Source of the DNA: Nocardia grenadensis NBRC 108939
Lineage (GTDB): Bacteria > Actinomycetota > Actinomycetes > Mycobacteriales > Mycobacteriaceae
NCBI RefSeq assembly: GCF_001613445.1
Contig: NZ_BDCJ01000006.1
Location: 248,001 to 312,000 of the forward strand
DNA: 64,000 nt
Direction of reading: 5' to 3'
A program made the position numbers and the translations under genes. Of the stretch, positions 34,109 through 44,800 are shown one piece after another (position 1 is the stretch's first letter; every line of letters starts with the position of its first letter). Under the pieces are notes generated by a model. That model was not told the origin of the DNA and made no database searches. It saw only the letters and a program-made list of their open reading frames with translations.

Positions 34109-35746
34109 ATGTTGAGCACCATGATGGACGACCAGCTGTCCTTGGCCACGCTGCTGCGCTACGCGTCCACCTTCGTCGGCGATTCCACGGTGTCCACCTG
34201 GACCGGGGACGGGGTGCGCACCATGACCTATCGCGAGGTCGGGGCCGACTCGGCCCGGCTGGCCAACGCACTCACCGATCTGGGTATCGGCGAGGGCGAT
34301 CGGGTCGGCACGTTCATGTGGAACAACAACGAGCATTTCCTGGCCTATATCGCGATCCCGGCCATGGGAGCGGTGCTGCACGCGCTGAACATCCGGCTCT
34401 CGCCCGAACAGCTCGTTTTCGTGGCCAACCACGCCGAGGACCAGGTGGTACTCGTCGACGCCAGTCTGGTGCCGATGTTCGCCCAGTACCTGCCACATCT
34501 GAAAACGGTCCGGCATGTGATCGTGGTGAACGGTGACGCCGCGTCGCTGGCCGCGCCCGAGGGCGTGACCGTGCACGATTACGCCGAACTGCTGGCGAAA
34601 TATCCGGCCGAGTTCGACTTCCCGGTGCTGGACGAGCGCTCACCGTCGTCGATGTGCTACACCTCCGGCACCACCGGCGACCCGAAGGGCGTCGTGTATT
34701 CCCATCGATCCAACTGGCTGCATGCCATGCAGGCGACCACGCCCTCGTCGATGGGGGCGCGCAATGACGACACCATGCTCGCGATCGTGCCGCTGTTCCA
34801 CGCCAATGCCTGGGGGCTGCCCTATGCGGCGCTGCTGACCGGGGCGAATCTACTGATGCCGGACCGGTTCCTGCAGCCGGCACCGCTGCTGGAGATGATG
34901 GCCGCGGTGAAACCCACCTTCGCGGCGGCGGTGCCGACCATCTGGGGCGGCGTACTCGCCGCGCTGGAGGCGCATCCACAGGACATCACGCATCTGCGTT
35001 CGGTGGTGGTGGGCGGTTCGGCCGCGCCGCCGTCGATGATGAAGGCGTTCGAGCAGAAGCATGGGGTGCGGGTCATCCACGCCTGGGGGATGACCGAGAC
35101 CTCACCGCTGGGCAGCGTGGCTCAGCCGCCGCAGGGTGTGACCGAGGAGGAGGCCTGGGCCTACCGGGTCACCCAGGGGCGGTTCCCGGCCGCGGTACAG
35201 GCCCGGCTGGTCGGCGACGACGGGAACGTGGTGCCCAACGACGGGAACTCTCTCGGCGAGGTGGAGGTTCGCGGACCGTGGATCACCGGTTCCTATTATT
35301 CGCCCGACGGAGCGGATGTGGACCCCGGCAAGTTCGACGACGGATGGTTGCGCACCGGGGATGTGGGCAAGATCAGCCCGGATGGCTACCTGACGCTCGT
35401 CGACCGGTCAAAGGATGTGATCAAATCCGGCGGTGAGTGGATCTCCTCGGTGGACCTGGAGAACGCGGTGATGGGTCATCCCGCGGTGGCCGAGGCGGCG
35501 GTGATCGGTATCCCCGACGAGAAGTGGGACGAGCGCCCGCTGGTGGCGATCGTCCGGGCCGACGGCGCGTCGGTGGAACCGGCCGAACTGCGCGAATTTC
35601 TCGCGGATCATTTCGCGAAATGGCAGCTGCCGGAGTATTGGACCTTCATCACGGAGGTGCCCAAGACCAGTGTCGGCAAGTTCGACAAGAAGCGGCTGCG
35701 GGCCCAGCACGCGGACGGAGAACTGATCGTCACGACCGTGCACTGA
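34109..35746 (+). CDS. Fatty-acid/acyl-CoA ligase (AMP-forming)
   Basis: 545 residues of the ANL superfamily. The P-loop YTSGTTGDPKGVVYSHR, the VGGSAAPPSMM and WGMTETSPLG motifs, GWLRTGDVG, and the C-terminal catalytic Lys in TSVGKFDKKRL are all complete. Activates a carboxylic acid with ATP and forms the CoA ester; sequence layout is that of medium- or long-chain FadD-type ligases (AlkK-like group). Complete N- and C-terminal subdomains, in contrast to the truncated A domains of the NRPS genes downstream. Faces the monooxygenase gene and ends at a strong shared terminator. Confidence 0.9.
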   Translation: MLSTMMDDQLSLATLLRYASTFVGDSTVSTWTGDGVRTMTYREVGADSARLANALTDLGIGEGDRVGTFMWNNNEHFLAYIAIPAMGAVLHALNIRLSPEQLVFVANHAEDQVVLVDASLVPMFAQYLPHLKTVRHVIVVNGDAASLAAPEGVTVHDYAELLAKYPAEFDFPVLDERSPSSMCYTSGTTGDPKGVVYSHRSNWLHAMQATTPSSMGARNDDTMLAIVPLFHANAWGLPYAALLTGANLLMPDRFLQPAPLLEMMAAVKPTFAAAVPTIWGGVLAALEAHPQDITHLRSVVVGGSAAPPSMMKAFEQKHGVRVIHAWGMTETSPLGSVAQPPQGVTEEEAWAYRVTQGRFPAAVQARLVGDDGNVVPNDGNSLGEVEVRGPWITGSYYSPDGADVDPGKFDDGWLRTGDVGKISPDGYLTLVDRSKDVIKSGGEWISSVDLENAVMGHPAVAEAAVIGIPDEKWDERPLVAIVRADGASVEPAELREFLADHFAKWQLPEYWTFITEVPKTSVGKFDKKRLRAQHADGELIVTTVH

Positions 35747-35797
35747 GGGTGCGCGGACCGCGACGGTATCCGCGGCCGGGGTTGCCGGCCGGATGCG

Positions 35798-35829
35798 CGG
35801 TCCCCGGCGCGAATTCGCGCCGGGGACCG
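35798..35829 (+). terminator. Perfect palindrome terminator between convergent genes
   Basis: 14-bp arms (35798-35811 and 35816-35829) around AATT, perfectly symmetric. It sits between the acyl-CoA ligase (+) and the SCO5389-family gene (-), so it can stop transcription from both sides. Confidence 0.82.
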
Positions 35830-35835
35830 GCCGGG

Positions 35836-36228
35836 TCAGCAGTTACGCAGTTCCGGGCTCTGGTTGAGCAACTGGTTGCGGGGGCTGATGAAGCGGCTGT
35901 AGGTCTCGCCGCCGACGGCCGATAACGGGAACGCCGCCACCCGGTGGCAGTTCTGGAACGCCAGTTTGACGCCGAAGTGCCGTTCCAGGCCGCCCCGGAT
36001 GGCATCCGAGGCCAAGGCGCGCAACAGCTGCCCGCGCGCCGTCTCGTCCGGCGGGGCCACTTCGTTGTCGGCGAATTCCGCGGTGCCGGAACCGAGTTCG
36101 CCGGCGACGCGGCTGACGACCTCCCACGCGTAGGGCAGCGAGTTGCGGACGCATTCGACGAATTCGGCATCGGTGACGTCACCGCGTTCGGCACGTTCCA
36201 GCAGAGCGGTGGGGACATCTAGGGACAC
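35836..36228 (-). CDS. SCO5389-family protein of unknown function
   Basis: 130 residues matching the actinobacterial SCO5389 family across its length (SLDVPTALLERAERGDV, PYAWEVVSRVAGEL, PPPDE-like APPDETARGQLLRALASDAI, ERHFGVKLAFQNCHRVAVFPL-like, LLNQSPELRNC). Function unknown. Start is the GTG at 36228 because AGGAGG lies 5 bases upstream; an ATG at 36258 is in frame without a site. Two direct repeats ATTGGTTGT lie 80-110 bp upstream. Confidence 0.85.
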   Translation of the reverse strand: MSLDVPTALLERAERGDVTDAEFVECVRNSLPYAWEVVSRVAGELGSGTAEFADNEVAPPDETARGQLLRALASDAIRGGLERHFGVKLAFQNCHRVAAFPLSAVGGETYSRFISPRNQLLNQSPELRNC

Positions 36229-36309
36229 GGCGACCTCCTGGGTCAACTGGTCTTGCAACTGATGGTGCGGAAACCCGCGTGCAGATCTGCCGGGCCGAGT
36301 CTAATCGAA

Positions 36310-36339
36310 ATTGGTTGTCAATAGCAGTGGATTGGTTGT
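36310..36339 (+). repeat. Direct repeat ATTGGTTGT, two copies 21 bp apart
   Basis: Copies at 36310-36318 and 36331-36339, two helical turns apart, upstream of the SCO5389-family gene. A dimeric activator or response regulator could bind there. Confidence 0.35.
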
Positions 36340-36575
36340 GAAACTCGTTCGCGGGGGCCGCCTTTGGTGGTAGCGGGGTCATTGCTGTCCTGATGGCCGG
36401 CTGTGCGGAGCGCGCGGGACGGCCGCTGTCGTGGGTCGGTGTGCGGGGTTTGCCGGGGGGTGACCGCCTCGCGTGGGTCGGCGCGAGAAGCTTGCGAATA
36501 TTACGAAAAAGACAGTGTTCACAAGTGGGTGCGCGGACTGTATTACCCACTCGAGCTGGACTTTTTCTGAAAAGG

Positions 36576-36616
36576 TTGCGATTCGATCACGGGCCGGTAG
36601 AGTTACCGTCACAACG
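36576..36616 (+). promoter_or_regulatory. Promoter of the M23 peptidase gene
   Basis: TTGCGA (36576-36581), 16-base spacer, TAGAGT (36598-36603), in the AT-richest part of the 36229-36704 gap, which has no gene. GTCACAACG at 36608-36616 differs by one base from the GTCACAGCG element reported for MtrA, a regulator of wall hydrolases in mycobacteria; a single copy is weak evidence. Confidence 0.4.
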
Positions 36617-36704
36617 GATGCCGAAACGTTACGTTTACCCGGCTCGAGTAGCTGGATCCGTGCACGGCGTTCGACCCTGATGACCGGATAGCGAGGACGG
36701 ACCT

Positions 36705-37571
36705 TTGGCGCACCATCGATTAGGCCCCAGCTCCATCACCGTGATGAGCCTTGTCGGTGACGATGTGCAGGTCCGCCCCCGCCGCCACCGCGCCGCCGCC
36801 ACCGCGGCCGAGAAGGTCCGTGCCGCGGCCGGCGCCGCTGTCGCGGCAGGCGCGCTGATCGGTACCGCTTCCCAAGTCGCTCCCGCCATCGCCTACGCGA
36901 CGCCGCTGCTACCCGGCGGTGGCGACGAGGCCGTGAAGGCCGAACCCGTCACGCCCGCCGCGGACGCGTCGCCCGCCTCCGCCGAGCGGATGGCGCAGGC
37001 CGCGCCGGTCGCCGATACGCAGCCCGCGCCGGTCCAGGCCGCCCCGATCGCCGCGCCCGCGCCGGTGGCCGCACCGTTCGGCCTGCAGAATCTGCCGCCC
37101 GAGGTCGCCGCCCCGCTCGCCCAGGCCGAGCAGACCCTCGAGCAGTTGCATCAGCAGCTCGCTCCCGCCGCGGCGGTCCGGCCGGTCGCCGGCATCGTCA
37201 GCTCCACCTATGGCAGCCGGTGGGGCGCCATGCACTACGGTATCGACTTCGCCGATACACTCGGCGCGCCGATCAAATCGGTTGCCTCCGGCACGGTGGT
37301 CGAGGCCGGTCCGGCCTCCGGATTCGGAATGTGGGTCCGAGTCCTGCACGACGACGGCACCACCGGTGTCTACGGGCACGTCAACGATATCTACGTCAGC
37401 GAAGGACAGCGGGTGAACGCGGGTGATGTGATCGCCACCGTGGGCAACCGCGGGCAATCCACCGGCCCTCACCTGCATCTGGAGATCTGGGACCAAGGTG
37501 GTAGCAAAATCGATCCGATGACCTGGATGGTGTCCAAGGGGGTGCCGCTGGAGTGGGGACCCTCACACTGA
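36705..37571 (+). CDS. Secreted M23 (LytM-type) peptidase
   Basis: 288 residues from a TTG start; an ATG at 36744 is an alternative. A hydrophobic segment near residues 35-65 (AAAGAAVAAGALIGTASQVA) exports it, a Pro/Ala-rich spacer follows, and the M23 domain has H177 and D181 (MHYGIDFAD) and H256/H258 (GPHLHLEIW) as zinc ligands and catalytic residues. It should cleave peptidoglycan cross-bridges or activate other wall hydrolases. Its end overlaps the presumed start of the following regulator gene by 19 bp, so the two may be co-expressed. Confidence 0.87.
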   Translation: MAHHRLGPSSITVMSLVGDDVQVRPRRHRAAATAAEKVRAAAGAAVAAGALIGTASQVAPAIAYATPLLPGGGDEAVKAEPVTPAADASPASAERMAQAAPVADTQPAPVQAAPIAAPAPVAAPFGLQNLPPEVAAPLAQAEQTLEQLHQQLAPAAAVRPVAGIVSSTYGSRWGAMHYGIDFADTLGAPIKSVASGTVVEAGPASGFGMWVRVLHDDGTTGVYGHVNDIYVSEGQRVNAGDVIATVGNRGQSTGPHLHLEIWDQGGSKIDPMTWMVSKGVPLEWGPSH

Positions 37572-38629
37572 GATCGACAGAATCGCTCGACCGTCCGGTC
37601 CTTGCCGCCCCCGCGGGGTTGGAGGCGGAACTGCGGGCGCCCGGCATGACCGAACTGGCCGATATCTTCGAACCCGACTCGATCCACGGACGGGTGTACG
37701 CGGCTCTGGTGCAGCGGCCGCGGTCGGGGCTCGCCGATATCGCCCGGCACACCGCGCTGTCCGAGACCGTGGTCGAGAACGCGCTCGACGAACTGTGCGG
37801 GCTGCGTGCCGTGATCCGGCTCACCGAGCCCGACGGCACCCCGCGCTGGGACGCTCAAGCGCCGGAATCGCTGTCCGAAGCCGAGGCTCGACGGCGGCGC
37901 CAGGAGATCAGCACCATGCACGCGGCCGCCGCCCGGCTCAGCGAGACCTTCCGTTCCGTACGGCGCTCGCAGGGCTGGAACGGGGTGATCTCGCCGGTCT
38001 TCGAACGGGCCGAACTACTCGCCGACTTCGAGTCGCTGCACGCCAACGCGGACAACTCGGTGAAAATGGTCGAGCGCAGCCCGCATATCAGCGACCCCGA
38101 ACGCGACAGCCGGATCGCCGAACTCAAACAGACCCGGATGGCCGAGGGCGTGCGGTACCGGATCCTCTACCAGGACACGATCTACCAGGACGCGGACCGG
38201 CTGCGGCACACCCTGGCCACCAATGCCCGTGGTGCGCAGGCTCGTACCCTGCCCGATCCGCCGTTCAAACTGATCATCGCCGACGACGAACGCGCCAGTC
38301 TGGTGCTGCACACCGACGAACGCCGCCCCGACCCGATGGCGCTACGGATCAACGGATCACCCCTGCTGGATATGTTGATCCGCAGTTTCGATGTGCTGTG
38401 GACGCTGTCCGCGCCGATCTCGGTGCAGCCGGAAGCCGACGAACTCGACGAACGCGACCGCGCGATCCTCACCATGATGGGGATGGGGGCGACCGACGAT
38501 ACGATCGCCCGCCGGCTCGGTATGTCGCGGCGCACCGTGGTCCGGCGCACCGCCCGGCTGCTGGAGCGGCTCGGCGCCAGCACCCGGTTCCAGGCCGGCG
38601 TACAGGCGATCCGGCGCGGCTGGTTGTGA
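37553..38629 (+). CDS. LuxR-type HTH transcriptional regulator
   Basis: 358 residues. C-terminal LuxR HTH (about 295-350: ELDERDRAILTMMGMGATDDTIARRLGMSRRTVVRRTARLLERLG). The N-terminus has a winged-helix-like segment (GRVYAALVQRPRSGLADIARHTALSETVVENAL) as in TrmB-type regulators, then a phospholipase-D/TrmB-like middle domain (RYRILYQDTIYQDADRLRHTL). This group is common beside biosynthetic genes. GTG start within the M23 gene end. The next gene on the strand is the first giant NRPS, a plausible target. Confidence 0.82.
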   Translation: MGTLTLRSTESLDRPVLAAPAGLEAELRAPGMTELADIFEPDSIHGRVYAALVQRPRSGLADIARHTALSETVVENALDELCGLRAVIRLTEPDGTPRWDAQAPESLSEAEARRRRQEISTMHAAAARLSETFRSVRRSQGWNGVISPVFERAELLADFESLHANADNSVKMVERSPHISDPERDSRIAELKQTRMAEGVRYRILYQDTIYQDADRLRHTLATNARGAQARTLPDPPFKLIIADDERASLVLHTDERRPDPMALRINGSPLLDMLIRSFDVLWTLSAPISVQPEADELDERDRAILTMMGMGATDDTIARRLGMSRRTVVRRTARLLERLGASTRFQAGVQAIRRGWL

Positions 38630-38885
38630 ACCCGTGCATCGAGCGGGTACGGGCGGCGATGCTCGGGCCTGTTCATCCGGCGTAGCCACGGAAACCGAAC
38701 GGCGGCAAAAACCTCCCGGCACGGCGTGACGGCCGCCGGTCGCGGCTCGTTCCCCGGGCGGCGACCCGGGGCGCTCCCGAATATGATGGCCACACCGCGC
38801 CGGCCCCGGTCCATATGCCCTTCCACCCCCGCTGGGTATGTGAGGGGCCGGGACCTGGCTCGATGCGAGAGGTGAACGCACCCGA

Positions 38886-41800
38886 ATGCACACTGCCCGC
38901 CGTCCTTTTCTCGCTGGTCGACGGCGTCGTTCGGGAAGCCCGCTGTTCGCCCAGCTGCTGACCGCCGCCGTCGAATCCGCCGCCACCGAGGTGGCGATCC
39001 GCTTCAACCCGACAGGCGACCCCGCCCGTCAGCGCGAGATCACCTACCAGGAACTGGACGAAGGGTCCTCACAGCTGGCCCGGGAACTCATCGAACGCGG
39101 GATCGGACCGGGCGACACGGTAGCGATCGGGCTCGCGCGCAGCCCCGAATCGGTGCTCGCGATATGGGCGATCGCGAAAACCGGCGCCGCTCATGTACCG
39201 ATCGACCCACACCTCCCGGGTGACCGGATCGACCGGCTGGCCGCCGGTTCGGGCGCCGTTCTCGGCCTGACCACTTCACGCTATCGATCCGCGCTGGGCC
39301 GGTCCCTGTACTGGATGGAACTGGACGATCCGGTACAGGCCGAACGGATCAGGCGACGGGCGCGGCATCCGATCTCCTACGCCGACCGGGTTCGTATGCT
39401 CGACGCTCGCCATCCCGCCTATATCGCCTACACATCCGCTCCGGGCGGGGAACATGTCGCCGTGGTGGTCCCGCACAGCGCACTGGCCCCGGTGGTGGCG
39501 GCGGCCACCGACCACTACGGCATCACCGGCGATTCGCGGGTGGCCCATATGTGCTCCCCGGACATCGACGTCTCGGTGCTGGAACTACTGCTGACCTTCA
39601 CCTCCGGCGCCACGCTGGTGCTCGTCCCCGCGGAGACCTCCGACGGTCGCCACCTCACCGATCTGCTGGCCCGGGAACAGGTGACCCATGTGCTCACCAC
39701 CCCGGCGGCCCTGGCCTCCGTGGATCCGGCGGGGCTCACCGACCTGCACATGGTCGCCGCCATCGGTGGCACATGCGATTTCGAGCCGATCGGCCGCTGG
39801 GCGCACGAGCGGAACTTCTTCACCGGTTACGGTCACACCGAGGCCGGTGTCATCGCGACCGGTCCCGGTACGACGGCGCCGGGGGCACCGATCACGGTCG
39901 GGGCGGCCCTGAACGGAACAGGCGTCTTCGTTCTCGACGTCCGGTTGCGGCCGGTACCCATCGGTGTGGTGGGTGAGCTCTACCTGTCCGGGCCGGCGCT
40001 GGCGCACGGGTACCTCGAACGGCGCGGGCTCACCGCGCAGCGTTTCATCGCCGCGCCCTTCGGCGCCGAACTCGGTCGGCCCGGCACCCGTATGTACCGC
40101 ACCGGCGACCTGGTGCGGCGGATCGTCACACCGCGCGGCGAAGAGATCGAATACCTGGGCCGCGGCGGGTCCGGGGCGGCCGGGCGTGACGAGGTTCGGC
40201 AGGTGCCGAGCGGTGAGTTCGACCGAGTTGCGCCGCCGGAAGGTTCGGATGGATTCGCGGAGCGAAGGGTATCGCCGAATCCGGCGGACCGGACAGGACA
40301 CGAAACCCTGCCCGCGAGTACGCGCGAGCCGGAGCCGACTCCCCTCCGCGAATCCGGTCACGGTGGCCCGGGTGGAGATAGGCGCGCGGCCGGACCCGCG
40401 GCGGCGCCCCCGGCTTCGGGTCGCGAGGGCGAGCGGCGAGTACTACCGGAACGCGGCCGCGGGATCGGACGTGGCGAGGTTCCGGCGGCTTCGGCCGCCG
40501 AGCTCGATCGGGAAAAGTTGCCGGGGTCTTCGTACGGGCGTGCGGGCGGTGAGGTGCCGGCCGCTTCGGGCCGTGAGGTCGGTCGGGATGACCTGCCGGG
40601 GTCCTCGCGTGGGGGCGAGGGAGGTGGGATTCCGGTGGCTTCGGCCGACGGGTTCCAGCGAGCTGCGCTGCCGCAGCGTGCGCGTGGGTTGGGGAGAGCG
40701 GTTCCGGCGGCTTCGGGCGGTGAGGTCGGTCGAGGTGTACAGCCGGGGTCCTTGCGTGGGCGCGAGGGTGATGAGGTTCCGTCGCCTTCGGGCCGTGAGG
40801 TCGATCGGTCCGGGTTGCTGGCTTCTTCGCGTGGGCACGAGGGCGGGGACGCATCGGCCGGCGGGCTGGAACATGCTGCCTTGCCGCAACATTCGCGGGG
40901 CATCGGAGGAAAGATGCCGTCGGCCTCGGACCGTGAGGTCGGTCGAGGCGCGCTGCCGGAATCTGCGCTCGGGTCCGGGAGCGGGCCGGCGGTTTCCGCC
41001 GACGAGTTCGGACGTGTACCGCTGCCGGAGCGTTCACGTGGACCCAGGGCAGAGGTGCCGCGGGGGTCTGCCGTCGGACGCGGGGGCGAGCCGGTGGCAT
41101 CGGCCGACGAGTTCGGACGTGAGCGTTCACGTGGACCCAGGGGAGAGGTGCCGCGGGGATCTGCCGCCGGAGGTGGGGGCGGTGAGGTGTCGCCGGATGG
41201 GCCCGGTGCGTTCGCGCTCGGTGCACTACCTCGGGACGGGAGTCCGGGGCGCGGAGAGGTTTCGCAGCCTCGGGGCGCTGCGCTGGATCACCCTGCGCTG
41301 CCACAACGTTCGCGTGGGGCGATAGAGGAAGCCGTTCCGCCTACCGGGACAGATGCGGTGATGCGCGACGCGCGGCCCGAATCCGGGCGCGCGAGTAGAC
41401 CGGGGGCGGGCCTGTCGCCTTCGGCCCGCCGTTTCGAACACGGGGCCGCGCCGGAGAACTGGCGCAGCTCCCGGGGAGACGCGGTTTCGCCGGCTTCGGC
41501 GGGGCAGCCCGAGCTCCGGTCCCGGCGCGCGTTCGGACGGCAGGACGCTCCACCGATCCCGGCCGACGGTATCGGTGCGGTGCCGCCGACCCCGATCCTG
41601 GCCGAGTATCTCGTGGGCGGTGTGCATTCCGGTTTCGCGCAGACCGGGGTGCTGGGATTGCCGGAGGGGATCGACCGGGCCTGGACGGCGGCGGTTCTCG
41701 GGGCCGTGGTGGAGCGGCACGATATGTTGCGGGCGCGGCTGGTGGCCGAGGACGGGCAGTACCGATGGGAGGTTCCCGACAGCGGGCCGGTGGGGGAGAG

Positions 41801-44800
41801 TTGGCTGCTGGCCGAGGTGGAGGTACCCGCGGGGACCCGTCCGGCCGAGGTCGCCGCGACCGCCCGCTCGGCGATGGAAACGACTGTGGCGCGGCTGGAT
41901 CCGCTCGGCGGCCGGATGGTCGCCGCGACCCGGCTGTGCCGGGCGGGCGCTCGCGACGTGCTTTTGCTCGCCGTGCACCACTACGTGGTCGACACGGTGT
42001 CCTGGCAGATCCTTCTGGCGGATCTGGCCCGGGCCTGGGCGCAGGTGGCCGGCCGGTTACGACCGCAGCTGCCGCCGGTCACCACTTCGTTCCGGCGGTG
42101 GGCGCAGGCGGCGACCGAACCCGTCGCGCCACCGGAACGCGATACCGCACTCGTCCAGTGGCGGAAGGTGCTGGCCACCCCGGACCCGCTGCTCGGGACG
42201 CGGGCACTCGACCGCACTGTCGATACCCACGCGTCGGTGCGCCGGTTCGCGGTGGAGGTGCCGGCGGATATCGCCGAGGTGGTGCTGACCGAGGTGCCGG
42301 CGCTGTACCGGACGAATCCCGAATGCCCGCTGCTGGCCGCGCTCGCCCTGGCGGTGCGGAACTGGCGGTCCCGGCGTGGGGTGGACTGCGCGACCACCCG
42401 GGTCCGGCTGTACGGCGACGGACGCGCGGAAGCACTACTGCCCGGAGCCGATCTCACCCGTACCGTCGGCTGGTTCGATACGGCATATCCGGCGGCCCTG
42501 GATCTCTGCGATATCGACCCTCGGGCGGCACTGGCCGCGGGTCCGGTGACCGCCGCGCTGCTGCGTTCGGTGAAGGAACAGCTGGTGGCGCTTCCGCGGC
42601 CGCTCGGTTTCGGGTTGCTGCGCCGCTCGGCCGTCGGTGAATTCGATGGACCCGTGGCGCAGATCGGGTTCGCCTGTACGGGCCGGTTGGCCGTGCCCGG
42701 TGCCGACGAGACGGCATGGCGGCCCCTCGGCGAACTCGGTGGGTTCGCGACCGCCTTCGACCGGGATATGCCGGCGGACACAGTGATCGATATCGACGCC
42801 GTCGTCGGCGGCGACGGCCGGATCACGGCCTCGTTCGCCTACATCGCCGATATCGTCGATGAGCCGTCGGTCCGGGAGCTGGCCGACGAGTGGTTGGCCG
42901 CGGTCAACGCCATCGCCCGGCATACGACCGACCCGGCGGCCGGGGGTCTCACCCCCTCGGATCTGCCGCTGGTCCGTGTCGGGCAGCGGGAGCTCGATAC
43001 CTGGCGCGCGGAGTACTCGGGCCTGGCCGATGTGCTGCCGCTGGCACCGCTGGGCGCGGGGTTGTTCTTCCATTCCCAGTTCACGACGGGCGGCCCCGAC
43101 GACTATGTGATGGTGTTCGTTGTCGAGCTCGGGGGTGTCATAGACCTGGACCGGTTGCACCGGGCCGCGCAGGGGCTCGCCGACCGGCATCCGGTCCTGC
43201 GTACCGCGTTCGTGACCGCCGCGGACGGGACACCGGTGCAGTTGGTGGCCGAGACGGTCACGGTGCCGTGGCTGGTGGTCGACGATGTCGGCGACTACGA
43301 GATCCCGGAGCTGCTGGAGAGGGAACGGCTCACCCGGTTCGCCCTGGACACCGCGCCGTTGCTGCGGGTCACCGTGTATCGCACGGTATCCGGCCGTACC
43401 CATCTTGTGCTGGCCGCGCACCAGTTGCTCTTCGACGGCCGGTCGGCGCCGATCCTGCTCACAGATCTGCTGACTCTCTACGCCCACCACGGTGACCCGG
43501 CGGCGCTGCCGCAGCCTCCGGCCTACCGCGACTATCTGGGATGGCTGGTCCGGCAGGACACCGCGGCCGGCCGGGCCCGCTGGGCGGAGGTTCTGCGGGG
43601 CGCCCGGCCGACCGAACTCGCTCCGGTGCTCGCCCCGCCCACCCGACCGGAAACCGGGATCGGGAAGGCCGATCTGGCGCTCGGCGATGTCGAGACCGCC
43701 GCCATGGCGGCATACGCGGCCGCGGCCGGGGTGACGGTCGAGACCGTGGTGCAGGCGCTGTGGGCGCTGCTGCTGGCGGGCCTGACCGGACGCCGGGACA
43801 TCGTGTTCGGTGCCGTGGTCGCCGGTCGCCCGTCCGGGTTGAGCGGCGTCGACGAGATGGCCGGCCTGTTCGCCAACACCATCCCGATGCGGGTGCGTTT
43901 CGAGCCCGGATGGACGGTGCGGGATCTGCTGTCCCGCATCCGGTCCGAACAGCATGCCCTGCGCGACCATCACCATCTGAGCGCCGCGGATACGGCACCG
44001 GGCGCGGCGGGACTCTTCGATACCCTGCTGGCCTACGACCCGCACCCGGTCGGCACGGCGCGCCCGACCCCTGCCGGTGGCGTCGACGGGCTCCAGGTGT
44101 TGGATCAGACTTCTCATGCCTTCACCCATTACCCGGTGACACTGGTGGCGGAGTCGGCGGACCGGCTGCTGTTGCGCCTGTGGTATCGCCGCGAGCTCAT
44201 CGACGAATCCGCGGCCGGCGCCCTCTCCGTATTACTGCACGCGCTCGTGGGCCAGCTGCTGGCGGTGCCCGCGGAACTCGGGCAAACCCCGGCGGCGGAT
44301 TGGTGGCGTGCCCCCGGCACGCTCGTCGGCCGCGCCGAACTGCCCGCCGATCGACCGCGCCCGGCCGCCCCGTCCGGCGGCTGCGGCCAGCTGACGCGGG
44401 AGCTGAGTATCGACCTGCTCGATTCGCTGAACGATATCGCGACGCATCAGGGGACGAGCGCGTTCACCGTGATTCAGGCGGCGCTGGCCATTCTGCTGAC
44501 CCGGCTGTCGGGGCATCGGGATATCGCCGTCGGCGCGTTCAATACCCAGCACGCCGCGGCCGGATTGTCGGTACTGCACACCGATCTGGATCCGGCGCTG
44601 CGCTTCGACGAACTGCTCGACGCCGCCCGGATCGCCGGTGGTGCGCTTTTCGAGACCGGCGGTCGCGGCACCGAACGGCTGGGGCAACTGATCGATACGG
44701 TGCGCACCGCCGCCGGACAACCGCCCTTCCGGGTGCTGCTGGCCACCACGGATGCGCCCGCCCGCCTGCCGGACATGCTCGACCTGCGGGTGGACCTGCT

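Noticed and set aside
36229..36704. A possible c-di-AMP (ydaO) riboswitch before the M23 peptidase, as in many actinobacterial wall-hydrolase genes
   Set aside because: I could not find the conserved GGGGAACC-type core or paired stems; only a promoter is supported.
40126..41304. Minus-strand frames rich in Pro/Arg/His opposite the NRPS linker
   Set aside because: They are the complement of the repetitive coding linker, with no start signals or domains.
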